A stretch of DNA of 64,000 nucleotides from Bacillota bacterium (lineage in GTDB: Bacteria > Bacillota > Bacilli > Paenibacillales > UBA4045), in assembly GCA_023441055.1 (NCBI GenBank), contig JAEZQY010000001.1:62001-126000 (forward strand). Direction: 5' to 3'. Under the pieces are notes generated by a model, which worked only from the letters and a program-made list of their open reading frames with translations, was not told the origin of the DNA and made no database searches. The position numbers were made by a program, and so were the translations under genes. Every line of letters starts with the position of its first letter. The stretch's first letter is position 1. Positions 18,708 to 27,456 of this stretch are shown in pieces.

Positions 18708-19700
18708 ATGATTAGATTCGGCGTTATTGGAACCAATTGGATTACAGAGGACTTCATAGATGCAGCGCGTCGGATCGACGACTTCGCGCTGACTGTCGTG
18801 TATTCTCGTTCAGAGGATACAGGACACACATTCGCGGGCAAGCACAATATCCCGAACGTGTACACAGACATCGAGCAATTCGCGGCGAGCGCGGAACTGG
18901 ATGCGGTCTATATCGCCAGTCCCAACTCGCTGCATGCGGAGCAGGCGATCCTGTGCATGTACAACGGCAAGCATGTGCTGTGCGAGAAGCCGCTGGCCTC
19001 GAACGCGTCAGAGGTTGAGCGTATGACAACAGCAGCCGCGCTTAACCAAGTGCTGCTCATGGAAGCGATGAAATCGTCATTCCTCCCGAACTTTCTTGCG
19101 ATTCGTGACAATCTACATAAGATTGGGAAGATCAGGCGTTATTCGAGCAGCTATTGTCAGTATTCCTCTAGGTATGATCGTTACAAGAACGGTGAGAACA
19201 TCAACACGTTCAATCCGGTATTCTCGAATGGCGCGCTAATGGACTTAGGTATCTATTGCATCTATCCGTTGGTGATGCTGTTCGGTCAGCCGGAGCGTGT
19301 GCAGGCGAGTGCGATCATGCTGGATTCCGGCGTGGACGGCGCAGGGAGCTTGCTGCTGTCCTATAGCGATATGGATGCGGTCATACAATACTCGAAGATT
19401 ACAGATTCCTATGTGAGCATCGAGATCCAAGGTGAAAATGGGACGATCATCATTGACAAAATAAGTACTCCGGACAAGGTGCAAATCCGGTATCGCGATG
19501 GCTCGATAGAGGAGCTTACTGTTCCTCAAGTGGATAATACGATGCTCTATGAGGTGGAGGAATTTATCCAAGTAATAAAGCGGGGCAAGTGCGAATCACA
19601 AGTGAACTCGCATGAATTGTCGCTGCAGGTCATGCAGCTAATGGATGAAGCGCGCAGGCAGATCGGACTGAAGTATCCTGCTGATGAAGCCGTAAATTAA
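18708..19700 (+). CDS. Gfo/Idh/MocA family NAD(P)-dependent oxidoreductase
   Basis: A 330-residue dehydrogenase. The Rossmann start 'IRFGVIGTNWI' binds NAD(P), and the family signature 'CEKPLASN' (about residues 91-98) contains the catalytic Lys. The C-terminal domain has the usual sheet that binds a sugar or cyclitol. ATG 18708 is chosen because CAGAGGAG precedes it. The gene follows the RT gene by 110 bases without a visible terminator but has ordinary base composition, so it probably marks the edge of the accessory block. Substrate unknown. Confidence 0.88.
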   Translation: MIRFGVIGTNWITEDFIDAARRIDDFALTVVYSRSEDTGHTFAGKHNIPNVYTDIEQFAASAELDAVYIASPNSLHAEQAILCMYNGKHVLCEKPLASNASEVERMTTAAALNQVLLMEAMKSSFLPNFLAIRDNLHKIGKIRRYSSSYCQYSSRYDRYKNGENINTFNPVFSNGALMDLGIYCIYPLVMLFGQPERVQASAIMLDSGVDGAGSLLLSYSDMDAVIQYSKITDSYVSIEIQGENGTIIIDKISTPDKVQIRYRDGSIEELTVPQVDNTMLYEVEEFIQVIKRGKCESQVNSHELSLQVMQLMDEARRQIGLKYPADEAVN

Positions 19701-19824
19701 TTATTTTGTTGTTAATTAATCACCCTGTAGCGTATAACTATATAGTATGCGGATGCCACGGAAGCCCCTAATGACTACGAGCATTCATTACGATCATGTC
19801 AGTCACATTCCATAAGGAGTAGTC

Positions 19825-20982
19825 ATGCAGAAGCACAACTTCACGTTAGCCATCTTATTATCGAATTTACTGATAATCTTCATGGGCATCGGGCTTGTTA
19901 TTCCAGTCACGCCGACGATTATGAATGAGCTGGATGTGTCTGGCTCCGTGGTCGGCAATATGGTCGCGGCATTCGCGCTAGCGCAGCTTGTTGTGTCGCC
20001 GTTCGCCGGGCGCGGAGTGGACAGGTTCGGTCGGAAGATCATGATTGTGATCGGACTCGTCATCTTCGGCTTGTCGGAATTGCTGTTCGGGTTAGGACAA
20101 TCGGTGAGCGTTCTATTCCTGTCCCGTATGCTCGGAGGCGTTAGTGCTGCGTTCATCATGCCTGCTATCACCGCATTTATCGCGGATATTACGACAATTG
20201 AGACACGGCCGAAGGCGCTGGGGTATATGTCAGCGGCCATCTCCACGGGATTCATTATCGGTCCAGGCATTGGCGGATTCTTGGCAGCCTTCGGGACTCG
20301 TGTACCGTTCTTCTTCGCCGCTGTACTGGCGCTAGTCGCGATGATCCTGTCGATCATTACACTGCGGGAACCTACGCGTCACTATGAGGGGCAGAACTTG
20401 AAGCAGAAGGCAGGCATCAAGCGGATCTTCGCGCCGATGTACTTCATCGCGTTTCTAATCATTCTAATCTCTTCGTTCGGACTAGCTGCATTCGAATCGT
20501 TGTTCTCGCTGTTCACGGATCATAAATTCGGCTTCACGCCCAAGGATATCGCCATTATGATTACCGGTGGTGCGATCATAGGCGCAATTATCCAGATTCT
20601 ATTCTTCGATCGATTAACCAGATGGATGGGTGAGATTAAGCTGATTCGAATCAGTCTAATCTTCTCTACTGCGCTTGTTCTTATGATCACGGTTGTCAAT
20701 TCGTACCTATCGATCATGTTAGTGACGTTCACGATCTTCATCGGATTCGACCTGATGCGTCCAGCCGTTACGAATTATCTAGCCAGGCTTGCAGGCAATG
20801 AACAAGGCTTCGTAGGCGGAATGAACTCGATGTTCACGAGTATTGGCAACATCTTCGGTCCGATTATCGGCGGGATTCTATTCGATGTGGATTTGAACTA
20901 TCCCTTCTACTTCGCGACGATCGTGCTGGTTATTGGAATCGCGCTAACACTGCTGTGGAGAAATCCTATCGTGACCAAATAA
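19825..20982 (+). CDS. MFS multidrug-type efflux transporter (NorA/Bmr-like)
   Basis: A 385-residue 12-helix major facilitator protein. 'GRGVDRFGRK' between helices 2 and 3 is MFS motif A, and 'GYMSAAISTGFIIGPGIGG' in helix 5 is the antiporter motif C of the DHA1 drug:H+ antiporters. It resembles NorA/Bmr/TetA-type exporters of Bacillota. AAGGAG lies before the ATG. A 10-base palindrome ACTATATAGT upstream (about 19737-19746) could be an operator. It is monocistronic, ended by a strong hairpin. Confidence 0.85.
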   Translation: MQKHNFTLAILLSNLLIIFMGIGLVIPVTPTIMNELDVSGSVVGNMVAAFALAQLVVSPFAGRGVDRFGRKIMIVIGLVIFGLSELLFGLGQSVSVLFLSRMLGGVSAAFIMPAITAFIADITTIETRPKALGYMSAAISTGFIIGPGIGGFLAAFGTRVPFFFAAVLALVAMILSIITLREPTRHYEGQNLKQKAGIKRIFAPMYFIAFLIILISSFGLAAFESLFSLFTDHKFGFTPKDIAIMITGGAIIGAIIQILFFDRLTRWMGEIKLIRISLIFSTALVLMITVVNSYLSIMLVTFTIFIGFDLMRPAVTNYLARLAGNEQGFVGGMNSMFTSIGNIFGPIIGGILFDVDLNYPFYFATIVLVIGIALTLLWRNPIVTK

Positions 20983-20986
20983 AATT

Positions 20987-21016
20987 GCAGCACCTGCTCC
21001 TTGGAGCAGGTGCTGC
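20987..21016. terminator. Bidirectional intrinsic terminator
   Basis: Perfect 14-bp stem (20987-21000 with 21003-21016), TTTC on one side and AAAATT on the other. It separates the convergent MFS gene and sugar isomerase gene. Confidence 0.85.
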
Positions 21017-21045
21017 TTTCATGAGTGACGCTGGCGATGTCGCTA

Positions 21046-21807
21046 TTAAGCGAATCCCGCCTGCTTCAAATTGTTGTAGCTGATCTGCAAGCTGTCAAAT
21101 GCATCAGTTGGTCCGCCATCGCGCTCAACTAGATACCACTTCACGCCGGCTTCTTCACATGCCTTGAATATATCCGGCCACGCTAGATTACCTTCCATTA
21201 CCTCGGTCATGATCTGCTCGTTGTCAATAATCGTCATATCCTTCAGGTGAATCGCATCAATCCGGCCCTTGAGCTTGCGGATCCAGGTTGCCGGATCGGC
21301 GCCGCCCGCCTGTACCCAATAGGTGTCTAGCGTGAACAGGAACGTCTCAGGATTCGTGCGCTCAGCAATAATATCTAGACCAAGCTTGCCGTTATACTTC
21401 TGGAATTCGAAGTGGTGATTGTGATAACTGAATGTCAGTCCATTCTTGCCCAGCTCATTCGCAATATCATTGAATTTATCAGCGAACACAGCATAGCCTT
21501 CCGAATTGCGATATTCCGGAGGAAGACCGCCAAGACCTGCGATCCCGCAGCCCAGCGTATGATGCTCCTTGATCAAGCCGTCCAGATCATTAATAAACCG
21601 ATCGTAAGGCATATGTGTGATGACGATCTTCAAGCCCAGCTCGCGGGCGATTTCAGCCAACTCCTCCGGGGCAATCGGTCCAAGCCCGGAAGCCTGAATC
21701 GTCGTATAGCCGAAGTCTCTAATTCTGCGCAAGGATTGCTTGATCGCTTCAGGTGTCCTCGCAAAATCTCTAATCGTATAGAGCTGTGCGCCTGCAATTT
21801 TCGTCAT
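21046..21807 (-). CDS. Sugar phosphate isomerase/epimerase (AP endonuclease 2-like TIM barrel)
   Basis: A 253-residue TIM-barrel protein of the xylose isomerase-like/IolE family. The opening 'IAGAQLYTIRDFART', 'GLGPIAPEEL', 'YHNHHFEF' and 'IHLKDMT' are typical, with His and Glu residues at the barrel mouth binding a divalent metal. ATG 21807 is preferred: GGGAGG lies 10 bases before it, inside the longer frame. It is divergent from the AraC regulator with a shared ~135-base promoter region, so the AraC protein likely controls it. Substrate probably a keto-sugar or inositol derivative. Confidence 0.85.
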   Translation of the reverse strand: MTKIAGAQLYTIRDFARTPEAIKQSLRRIRDFGYTTIQASGLGPIAPEELAEIARELGLKIVITHMPYDRFINDLDGLIKEHHTLGCGIAGLGGLPPEYRNSEGYAVFADKFNDIANELGKNGLTFSYHNHHFEFQKYNGKLGLDIIAERTNPETFLFTLDTYWVQAGGADPATWIRKLKGRIDAIHLKDMTIIDNEQIMTEVMEGNLAWPDIFKACEEAGVKWYLVERDGGPTDAFDSLQISYNNLKQAGFA

Positions 21808-21941
21808 GTTCGTTATTCCTCCCATATTAGCTAGATAACTTCCATCCTCTCAATGTATCACTATTATGTGCAATCCACATCGCCAATATTGTTTGAAACT
21901 ATGCAAATCTTGCTGTATTATGAGAGCCGGAGGTGAAGGCA

Positions 21942-22820
21942 ATGGACCTGCTGGCGTATCATCAATCCTTGCATTATCGCGCTTCGGATCAAACCTTCTT
22001 CTATGATCATTCGAGAGATGACAAGCCGGATCCGCGGAGCTTCAAACCACACTACGAGAAGGGGTACGAAGTATTCCTATTCATTAGCGGGTCCGGCAGC
22101 TATATGATTGAAGGCACGAAGTATGAGCTCGAGCCGTATTCCATTCTCCTAATGAATTCGAATGAATTGCATGCCATTGACATATCCGAGCATGAGCCTT
22201 ATGAGCGCATTGTGCTCAGTATTAGGGAGAGCTTCTCTCTGCCATTTATGTTAAGCGGGGTCGACTTCTTCCGTACGATCAAGTACCGTGATCTTGGACA
22301 TGACAATCAAATCCCTCCTCGAATCGTCTTGGAGAATGGTCTGATCGACCTGTTCGGCAAGCTGAGCCACCTGCTCACTACTGCCAACCCAGAGAATGAG
22401 ATTGTAGCCAAATGTGTCATCGTACAGATGCTGTCGACCATTAACCGCATTGCCGAAACGAATAAAACCCGAATGAAAAGAAGGAGTAATAACAAAACCG
22501 GAGCCGTGCTCGCGCATATTAACGCCAACTTGGAGGAACCGCTCAGTCTGGACGTGCTCTCCGAGAAGTTCTATATGACCAAATACCACCTATGCCGCAC
22601 ATTCAAAGAGACGACCGGCTTCTCCATCAATCAATACATCACCTATAAGAGAATTCACTTAGCGGACACTCTAATGAGTAAAGGAAGCTCCCCGACTCAA
22701 GCTTGCTTCATGTCCGGCTTTAACAGCTATTCGAATTTCTTCCGTTCGTATCGCAAGCTGACCGGTAAGTCGCCACGGAGCGGGCATCGGACTCGTCATT
22801 CCGGTGATGACAACGATTAA
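21942..22820 (+). CDS. AraC family transcriptional regulator
   Basis: A 292-residue regulator with an N-terminal cupin sensing domain (about 15-110; 'YEVFLFISGSGSYMIEG', 'YSILLMNSNELHA') and a C-terminal double helix-turn-helix (about 185-285; 'LDVLSEKFYMTKYHLCRTFKETTGFSINQYI' is the first and 'QACFMSGFNSYSNFFRSYRKLTGKSP' the second). ATG 21942 follows GGAGGTG. It faces the sugar isomerase gene and presumably activates it in response to a sugar. Confidence 0.9.
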   Translation: MDLLAYHQSLHYRASDQTFFYDHSRDDKPDPRSFKPHYEKGYEVFLFISGSGSYMIEGTKYELEPYSILLMNSNELHAIDISEHEPYERIVLSIRESFSLPFMLSGVDFFRTIKYRDLGHDNQIPPRIVLENGLIDLFGKLSHLLTTANPENEIVAKCVIVQMLSTINRIAETNKTRMKRRSNNKTGAVLAHINANLEEPLSLDVLSEKFYMTKYHLCRTFKETTGFSINQYITYKRIHLADTLMSKGSSPTQACFMSGFNSYSNFFRSYRKLTGKSPRSGHRTRHSGDDND

Positions 22821-22881
22821 GAATGAGCACAATCTGGGTAAGCTATAGTGAATAATCACACTAGCTCCCAGGAGGTTGACG

Positions 22882-24015
22882 ATGAAAGCTGTAACTTACC
22901 AAGGCGCCAATCGAGTGGAACTGAAGGAAGTAGACGATCCGGTTATGGTGAACAAGGATGATGTGATCATCCGAATAACGAGCACGGCGATCTGCGGCTC
23001 GGATCTGCACCTGTATAAGGGAGCATTCCCCTTGCCTGAAGGATATGTCATCGGTCATGAGCCGATGGGGATCGTAGAGGAGGCTGGGCCTGAGGTGACA
23101 CGGGTGAAGAAGGGGGATCGCGTCATTATCCCCTTCACTGTTGCATGCGGACATTGCTATTATTGCTCACACGAGATGGAGAGCCAATGCGATAACAGCA
23201 ACCCGCATTATGACTCCGGCGGTTACTTCGGCTATTCGGAGAAATTCGGCAACTACATGGGAGCCCAAGCCGAGTACCTGCGAGTCCCATTCGGTAACTT
23301 CACACCATTCGTCATTCCAGAATCATGCGAGCTGGAGGACGAGTCTCTGCTGTTCCTGTCCGATGTGCTGCCGACCGCCTACTGGAGTGTCGAGCATGCC
23401 GGCGTGCAGTCCGGAGATACTGTCATTGTGCTCGGCTGCGGGCCGATCGGCTTGATGGCGCAGAAATTCGCCTGGCTGAGAGGAGCCAAGCGGGTCATCG
23501 CGGTCGATTACTTGCCATATCGTATGGCACATGCGAAGCGGATGAATCAGGTGGAGACATTCGACTTCACAGAGCATGATGATATGGGGGAATACCTGAA
23601 GGAGATCACCCATGGCGGTGCCGATTGCGTCATCGATTGTGTCGGCATGGATGGGAAGAAGTCACCTCTGGAATTGATCGGGCAGAAATTAAAACTGCAA
23701 GGGGGGACGCTCGGTCCGATTCAGATTGCAACCAAGGCAGTGCGTAAATTCGGGACCGTGCAGCTGACGGGTGTCTACGGAGGAAATTACAATGTATTCC
23801 CGCTGGGCGCCTTCTTCGCTCGCAATGTTACGCTGAAGATGGGCCAAGCACCGGTTATTCACTACATGCCTGAGCTCTACGATCAGATTGTGCGGGGCGC
23901 AATCAACCCCAGAGATATTATCACACATCGACTGCCGCTTGAGGATGCCGAACATGCCTATCGGATCTTCAATGATCACGAAGACGATTGCATCAAGGTC
24001 ATTCTGAAGCCGTAA
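22882..24015 (+). CDS. Zinc-dependent alcohol dehydrogenase (formaldehyde dehydrogenase-like)
   Basis: A 377-residue medium-chain dehydrogenase. Catalytic zinc ligands are in 'ICGSDLHLYKG' (Cys) and 'GHEPMG' (His-Glu), and four Cys of the structural zinc loop are in 'CGHCYYCSHEMESQC'. The Rossmann motif 'VLGCGPIGLMA' binds NAD. It is closest to the glutathione-independent formaldehyde/threonine dehydrogenase subgroup. ATG 22882 follows AGGAGG. It may be co-transcribed with the AraC gene (61-base gap). Confidence 0.88.
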   Translation: MKAVTYQGANRVELKEVDDPVMVNKDDVIIRITSTAICGSDLHLYKGAFPLPEGYVIGHEPMGIVEEAGPEVTRVKKGDRVIIPFTVACGHCYYCSHEMESQCDNSNPHYDSGGYFGYSEKFGNYMGAQAEYLRVPFGNFTPFVIPESCELEDESLLFLSDVLPTAYWSVEHAGVQSGDTVIVLGCGPIGLMAQKFAWLRGAKRVIAVDYLPYRMAHAKRMNQVETFDFTEHDDMGEYLKEITHGGADCVIDCVGMDGKKSPLELIGQKLKLQGGTLGPIQIATKAVRKFGTVQLTGVYGGNYNVFPLGAFFARNVTLKMGQAPVIHYMPELYDQIVRGAINPRDIITHRLPLEDAEHAYRIFNDHEDDCIKVILKP

Positions 24016-24102
24016 CGAGCCAAGCAATGATTTAATGCGAAAATAGAACCGTCAGATGCGGGCGATCATTGAGGATCAGATTGTGAATGATCAACTGTGC
24101 AG

Positions 24103-24148
24103 GGGCTACCGGGAACAGATTTTTTTTCAGATCTGTGCCCGGTAGTCC
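24103..24148. terminator. Terminator hairpin between convergent genes
   Basis: Arms 24103-24120 and 24131-24148 pair over 18 bases with two mismatches; the loop includes a run of seven T. Lies between the dehydrogenase and the convergent SRPBCC gene. Confidence 0.6.
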
Positions 24149-24179
24149 TATTAATTGTGCTTGAATATAGGATTCCGTC

Positions 24180-25142
24180 CTATTCTTGTACCGTGTTCAG
24201 ATGCTCGACCAGACGATTCCAGCTTTCAGTAAGCCCCTGCAGCATGCCCATCTCGATTACGGATTTAAGATCGTCAGCGGTTGCGTATACCGTTGTGCAG
24301 ATGATCTGGGTTCTGCTGTTACCTAGATCAATGAAGCTTGTGGTGATTGTCATGGATGGCAGGCTATCGTTCACTTGACCACTATCATCGGAGAACGAGT
24401 CAATCTGAACGATCTTCTCCGGCGGGTCAATCTCCTGGAAGATGGAGATTCCCCAGGATTCCATATCGCCATCCGGCGAGCGCATGCAGTAATGCCACCT
24501 GCCGCCGGTTCGGAGATCCATATCGCATACCGGCATCGTCCAGCCCTGCGGCCCCCACCATTGCGCCAGATGCTCAGCCTCTGTGAACGCCGCATACACC
24601 AACTCACGTGGTGCGTTCAGCACACGTTCAATAGTGAACTCCGACTCCCTGACCTGATGGAATTGCACCATAGGCAGCTGGTTCTCCAACCGCGCTAGGG
24701 TGGACACAGCGCCTTCGAGTGCACCGTATTCGCGAACCGATTTCTCCAGTTCTTCTAGCGATTTGAACGTCGTCTGCATCGTTAATTGTGTCGTATTCCC
24801 CTGACCGATGAAGGTGACTGTTGTGTTGAACCAAGCTGGATCGGCGGAATCCCCATGTGCATACACGAGTCTCTCGTTCTCCACAATCTCCTGATAGGTA
24901 ATCACATTGTCATAGTCGGTCCCCTCAGGGCCATGCATGATGTAGATCCATGAGCCACCAGGCCTAAGATCGAACGTCTTGATCGTTGTTCGGAAACCTG
25001 CAGGCCCCCACCAGCTCACCAGATGCTTGGGGTCAGTCCACGCCTTGTACACATACTCGACTGGCGCTTGGTACACTCGGTTAATGATCATCGTACGGTC
25101 TTGAATGGACGTTGTGGTGCTGGATGATTGGATTACTGCCAT
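24180..25142 (-). CDS. Tandem SRPBCC (AHSA1/START-like) domain protein
   Basis: A 320-residue protein made of two successive AHSA1-type SRPBCC domains (about 1-150 and 165-315). Both carry the family signature: 'VYKAWTDPKHLVSWWGPAGF' in the first and 'VYAAFTEAEHLAQWWGPQGW' in the second. Such domains bind hydrophobic ligands. It is preceded by an ArsR-type regulator 26 bases upstream; an ArsR-SRPBCC pair is a frequent arrangement. The internal duplication is a gene fusion of two usual ~150-residue units. Ligand unknown. Confidence 0.88.
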   Translation of the reverse strand: MAVIQSSSTTTSIQDRTMIINRVYQAPVEYVYKAWTDPKHLVSWWGPAGFRTTIKTFDLRPGGSWIYIMHGPEGTDYDNVITYQEIVENERLVYAHGDSADPAWFNTTVTFIGQGNTTQLTMQTTFKSLEELEKSVREYGALEGAVSTLARLENQLPMVQFHQVRESEFTIERVLNAPRELVYAAFTEAEHLAQWWGPQGWTMPVCDMDLRTGGRWHYCMRSPDGDMESWGISIFQEIDPPEKIVQIDSFSDDSGQVNDSLPSMTITTSFIDLGNSRTQIICTTVYATADDLKSVIEMGMLQGLTESWNRLVEHLNTVQE

Positions 25143-25168
25143 AAATTCTCGCCTCCTAATAGATTCAA

Positions 25169-25495
25169 TTATTGTTGGACATCCTTGCTCTGCAGCTTCT
25201 CCAGATACTCTTCAAGTCGATCGAGACGAGCTTCCCAGATGCGGCGATAGGCACTAAGCCATTCATCAAGTTCCTGGAACGGCTCGGCCTGCAGCTGATA
25301 GATCCGCTTATTCGCTGCGGGCCGTACGCTCACTAATCCTGCTTCGTTGAGTACACGCAGATGCTTGGAGGCTTGGGGCTGATTCAGTTCCAATCGATCT
25401 GCGATCTCGCCTACTGAGAGCGGGCCGTCGAGCAGAAGCTCTACAATCTCTAATCGGTTAGGTTCAGCTAGGGCGCTGAATGTTGTCGCATTCAT
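25169..25495 (-). CDS. ArsR family winged-helix repressor
   Basis: A 108-residue ArsR-type regulator: 'ALAEPNRLEIVELLLDGPLSVGEIADRLELNQPQASKHLRVLNEAGLV' is the winged HTH with the typical SKHL recognition helix. No metal-binding CVC motif is present, so it belongs to the metal-independent group that accompanies SRPBCC genes. It heads the two-gene operon and its promoter is covered by a perfect palindrome (25537-25556), suggesting autoregulation. Confidence 0.9.
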   Translation of the reverse strand: MNATTFSALAEPNRLEIVELLLDGPLSVGEIADRLELNQPQASKHLRVLNEAGLVSVRPAANKRIYQLQAEPFQELDEWLSAYRRIWEARLDRLEEYLEKLQSKDVQQ

Positions 25496-25519
25496 GATCC
25501 GTCAACTCCTCTGAAACCG

Positions 25520-25556
25520 AGTATACCACACTTGGAATATTCCTGTAAAGGAATAT
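25520..25556 (-). promoter_or_regulatory. arsR-SRPBCC promoter with ArsR operator palindrome
   Basis: On the minus strand TTTACA (25544-25549), an 18-base spacer and TATACT (25520-25525). The -35 box lies inside the perfect 20-base palindrome ATATTCCTGTAAAGGAATAT (25537-25556; 7-bp arms, 6-base centre), a fitting ArsR dimer site. Confidence 0.6.
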
Positions 25557-25609
25557 ACAGAGCAAAAAAAAGAGATTAACTGTTACATTTCTCATATAAA
25601 CTTGCATGG

Positions 25610-25627
25610 TAGTATGGTAATATACTA
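25610..25627 (+). promoter_or_regulatory. Putative GntR operator before the uxu operon
   Basis: TAGTATGGTAATATACTA is an inverted repeat (TAGTAT/ATACTA, 6-base centre) ending 9 bases before the GntR start codon. Its size and position fit an autoregulatory FadR-type GntR site. Confidence 0.5.
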
Positions 25628-25636
25628 ATAAAGTGA

Positions 25637-26377
25637 ATGGAGGCGATCGGTATCCGCGATAAGACGAATCCAGATCAGGATAAGGCTGTACTAGAAACAA
25701 TACGCGCTAAGTATGCTCATCACTCGAGCAGCGAAGCGGTGTATCTTACGCTGAAGGAAGCGATCGTGCAGCTGCTGCTTAAACCTGGCGAGCAGATCTC
25801 CGAGAATGAGATCTCGACCAGATTGAATATCAGCCGAACCCCAGTGCGCGAGGCGTTCATTCGGTTATCGCTCGAGCAGCTGTTAGAGATCTACCCGCAG
25901 CGAGGAACGTTCGTAGCGAGGATCGATCTGGAGCAAGTAGAGGAGGCTAGATTCGTCCGTGAGCATCTGGAATCAGCAGTGGTTAGGCTGGCTGCTGAGA
26001 CGTTCAATGCGGAGCATCTATTCGAGCTGGAGACGAATCTAATGCTGTTCGAGCGGATGCTCGCAGAGAAGAACCACAGCAAGCTGTTCGAGCTCGATGA
26101 GCAATTTCACGAGACGATCGCTAAGGGCTGCGGCAAGGGGCGTATCTGGACGATCATCAAGCAGATGAAGGCGCATCTCGATCGCGTCCGGATCTTATCT
26201 CTGGTTGCAGAGTATCATGGGAACGAGATTCTAGAGCAGCATCATGCCATCGTGTCGGCCATACGCTCCCGTCAGCCTGAACAAGCCGAGGAAGTGATGA
26301 CGAAGCATCTCCATCTGGTTCTATACGATCTAGATGCGCTGCAACGGGATTATCCCGACTATCTGAAGAGGGAGTGA
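25637..26377 (+). CDS. GntR/FadR family regulator of hexuronate genes (UxuR/ExuR-like)
   Basis: A 246-residue regulator: winged HTH at about 35-95 ('VYLTLKEAIVQLLLKPGEQISENEISTRLNISRTPVREAFIRL') and an all-helical FCD ligand domain at about 105-235. FCD regulators commonly bind carboxylated sugars through metal-coordinating His/Asp. The stop codon overlaps the beginning of the uxuA leader and both genes are co-directional, so it likely senses glucuronate, fructuronate or mannonate and controls the operon. The ATG at 25637 is the only suitable start. Confidence 0.87.
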   Translation: MEAIGIRDKTNPDQDKAVLETIRAKYAHHSSSEAVYLTLKEAIVQLLLKPGEQISENEISTRLNISRTPVREAFIRLSLEQLLEIYPQRGTFVARIDLEQVEEARFVREHLESAVVRLAAETFNAEHLFELETNLMLFERMLAEKNHSKLFELDEQFHETIAKGCGKGRIWTIIKQMKAHLDRVRILSLVAEYHGNEILEQHHAIVSAIRSRQPEQAEEVMTKHLHLVLYDLDALQRDYPDYLKRE

Positions 26378-26382
26378 GCACG

Positions 26383-27456
26383 ATGAGAATGGGTTTTCGT
26401 TGGTTCGGTGAAGGCAATGACCATGTTACACTCAAGCAGATTAAGCAGATTCCGGGTGTCGAGGGTATTGTCTGGTCTCTACATCATGTTCCGGCTGGAG
26501 AGGAATGGTCCATGTCAGACATTCTAGCGGTCAAGGAGCAAGCGGCAGCACATCATCTCAACATTGATGTGGTGGAGAGCGTGAATATTCATGAAGATAT
26601 TAAGCTGGGTCTGTCAACACGTGACGCGTACATCGCGAATTATTGCCGTACGATCGAGAAGCTGGGCCAGGCTGGTGTCAAGGTAATCTGCTACAACTTC
26701 ATGCCGGTGTTCGATTGGATTCGCACGGATTTGGCGAAGGAGCTGGAGGATGGATCGACCGCGCTCTTCTATGAGCAGGCGAAGCTGGCGCATACCGATC
26801 CGATGGAGCTGGTAACGAAGCTGACGGCAGATCCGAGCATCACGATCCCAGGCTGGGAACCTGAGCGTCTGCAGCATCTCTCTCTCCTATTCGAAGCCTA
26901 CCGGAATGTGACGGAAGAGGATTTATGGGGGAATTTGCTGTATTTTCTGGAGCGGGTAGTGCCTGTTGCTGAGGAGAGCGGAATCAAGCTGGCGATTCAT
27001 CCGGATGATCCGCCGTGGCCGGTGTTCGGACTGCCGAGGATTATGACGTGTCAGGACAATCTGCGGCGAGTGCTGAGTCTGGTCGACAGTCCATCCAATG
27101 GGCTTACGCTGTGCAGCGGAGCGCTTGGCGCGAATCCAGCTAATGATGTGCCCGCGATGATCCGCGAGTTCGCTGATCGCATTCCGTTCGCGCATATTCG
27201 TAACGTAAGAATTTATGAGAATGGCGATTTCATTGAAACCTCACATCGGGCTCAGGACGGGTCGATCGATATGGTTGACGTTGTGAAGGCTTACCACGAG
27301 AATGGCTTCACCGGCTATGTCAGACCAGATCATGGTCGTCACATCTGGGACGAAGTTTGCAGACCGGGATATGGGCTGTACGATCGAGCGCTGGGCATTA
27401 TGTATCTATGGGGCATCTGGGATACCTTAACGAGAGAGGCAGGGGGACGATCATGA
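26383..27456 (+). CDS. uxuA: Mannonate dehydratase
   Basis: A 357-residue TIM-barrel enzyme converting D-mannonate to 2-keto-3-deoxygluconate in hexuronate breakdown. 'FRWFGEGNDHVTLKQIKQIPGVEGIVWSLHHVPAGE' at the N-terminus and the metal/substrate region 'LAIHPDDPPWPVFGLPRI', 'LTLCSGALGANPAND', 'HIRNV' and 'RPDHGRHIW' match UxuA closely. ATG 26383 has GAGGGAG before it. Its stop overlaps the start of the next dehydrogenase (ATGA). Confidence 0.95.
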   Translation: MRMGFRWFGEGNDHVTLKQIKQIPGVEGIVWSLHHVPAGEEWSMSDILAVKEQAAAHHLNIDVVESVNIHEDIKLGLSTRDAYIANYCRTIEKLGQAGVKVICYNFMPVFDWIRTDLAKELEDGSTALFYEQAKLAHTDPMELVTKLTADPSITIPGWEPERLQHLSLLFEAYRNVTEEDLWGNLLYFLERVVPVAEESGIKLAIHPDDPPWPVFGLPRIMTCQDNLRRVLSLVDSPSNGLTLCSGALGANPANDVPAMIREFADRIPFAHIRNVRIYENGDFIETSHRAQDGSIDMVDVVKAYHENGFTGYVRPDHGRHIWDEVCRPGYGLYDRALGIMYLWGIWDTLTREAGGRS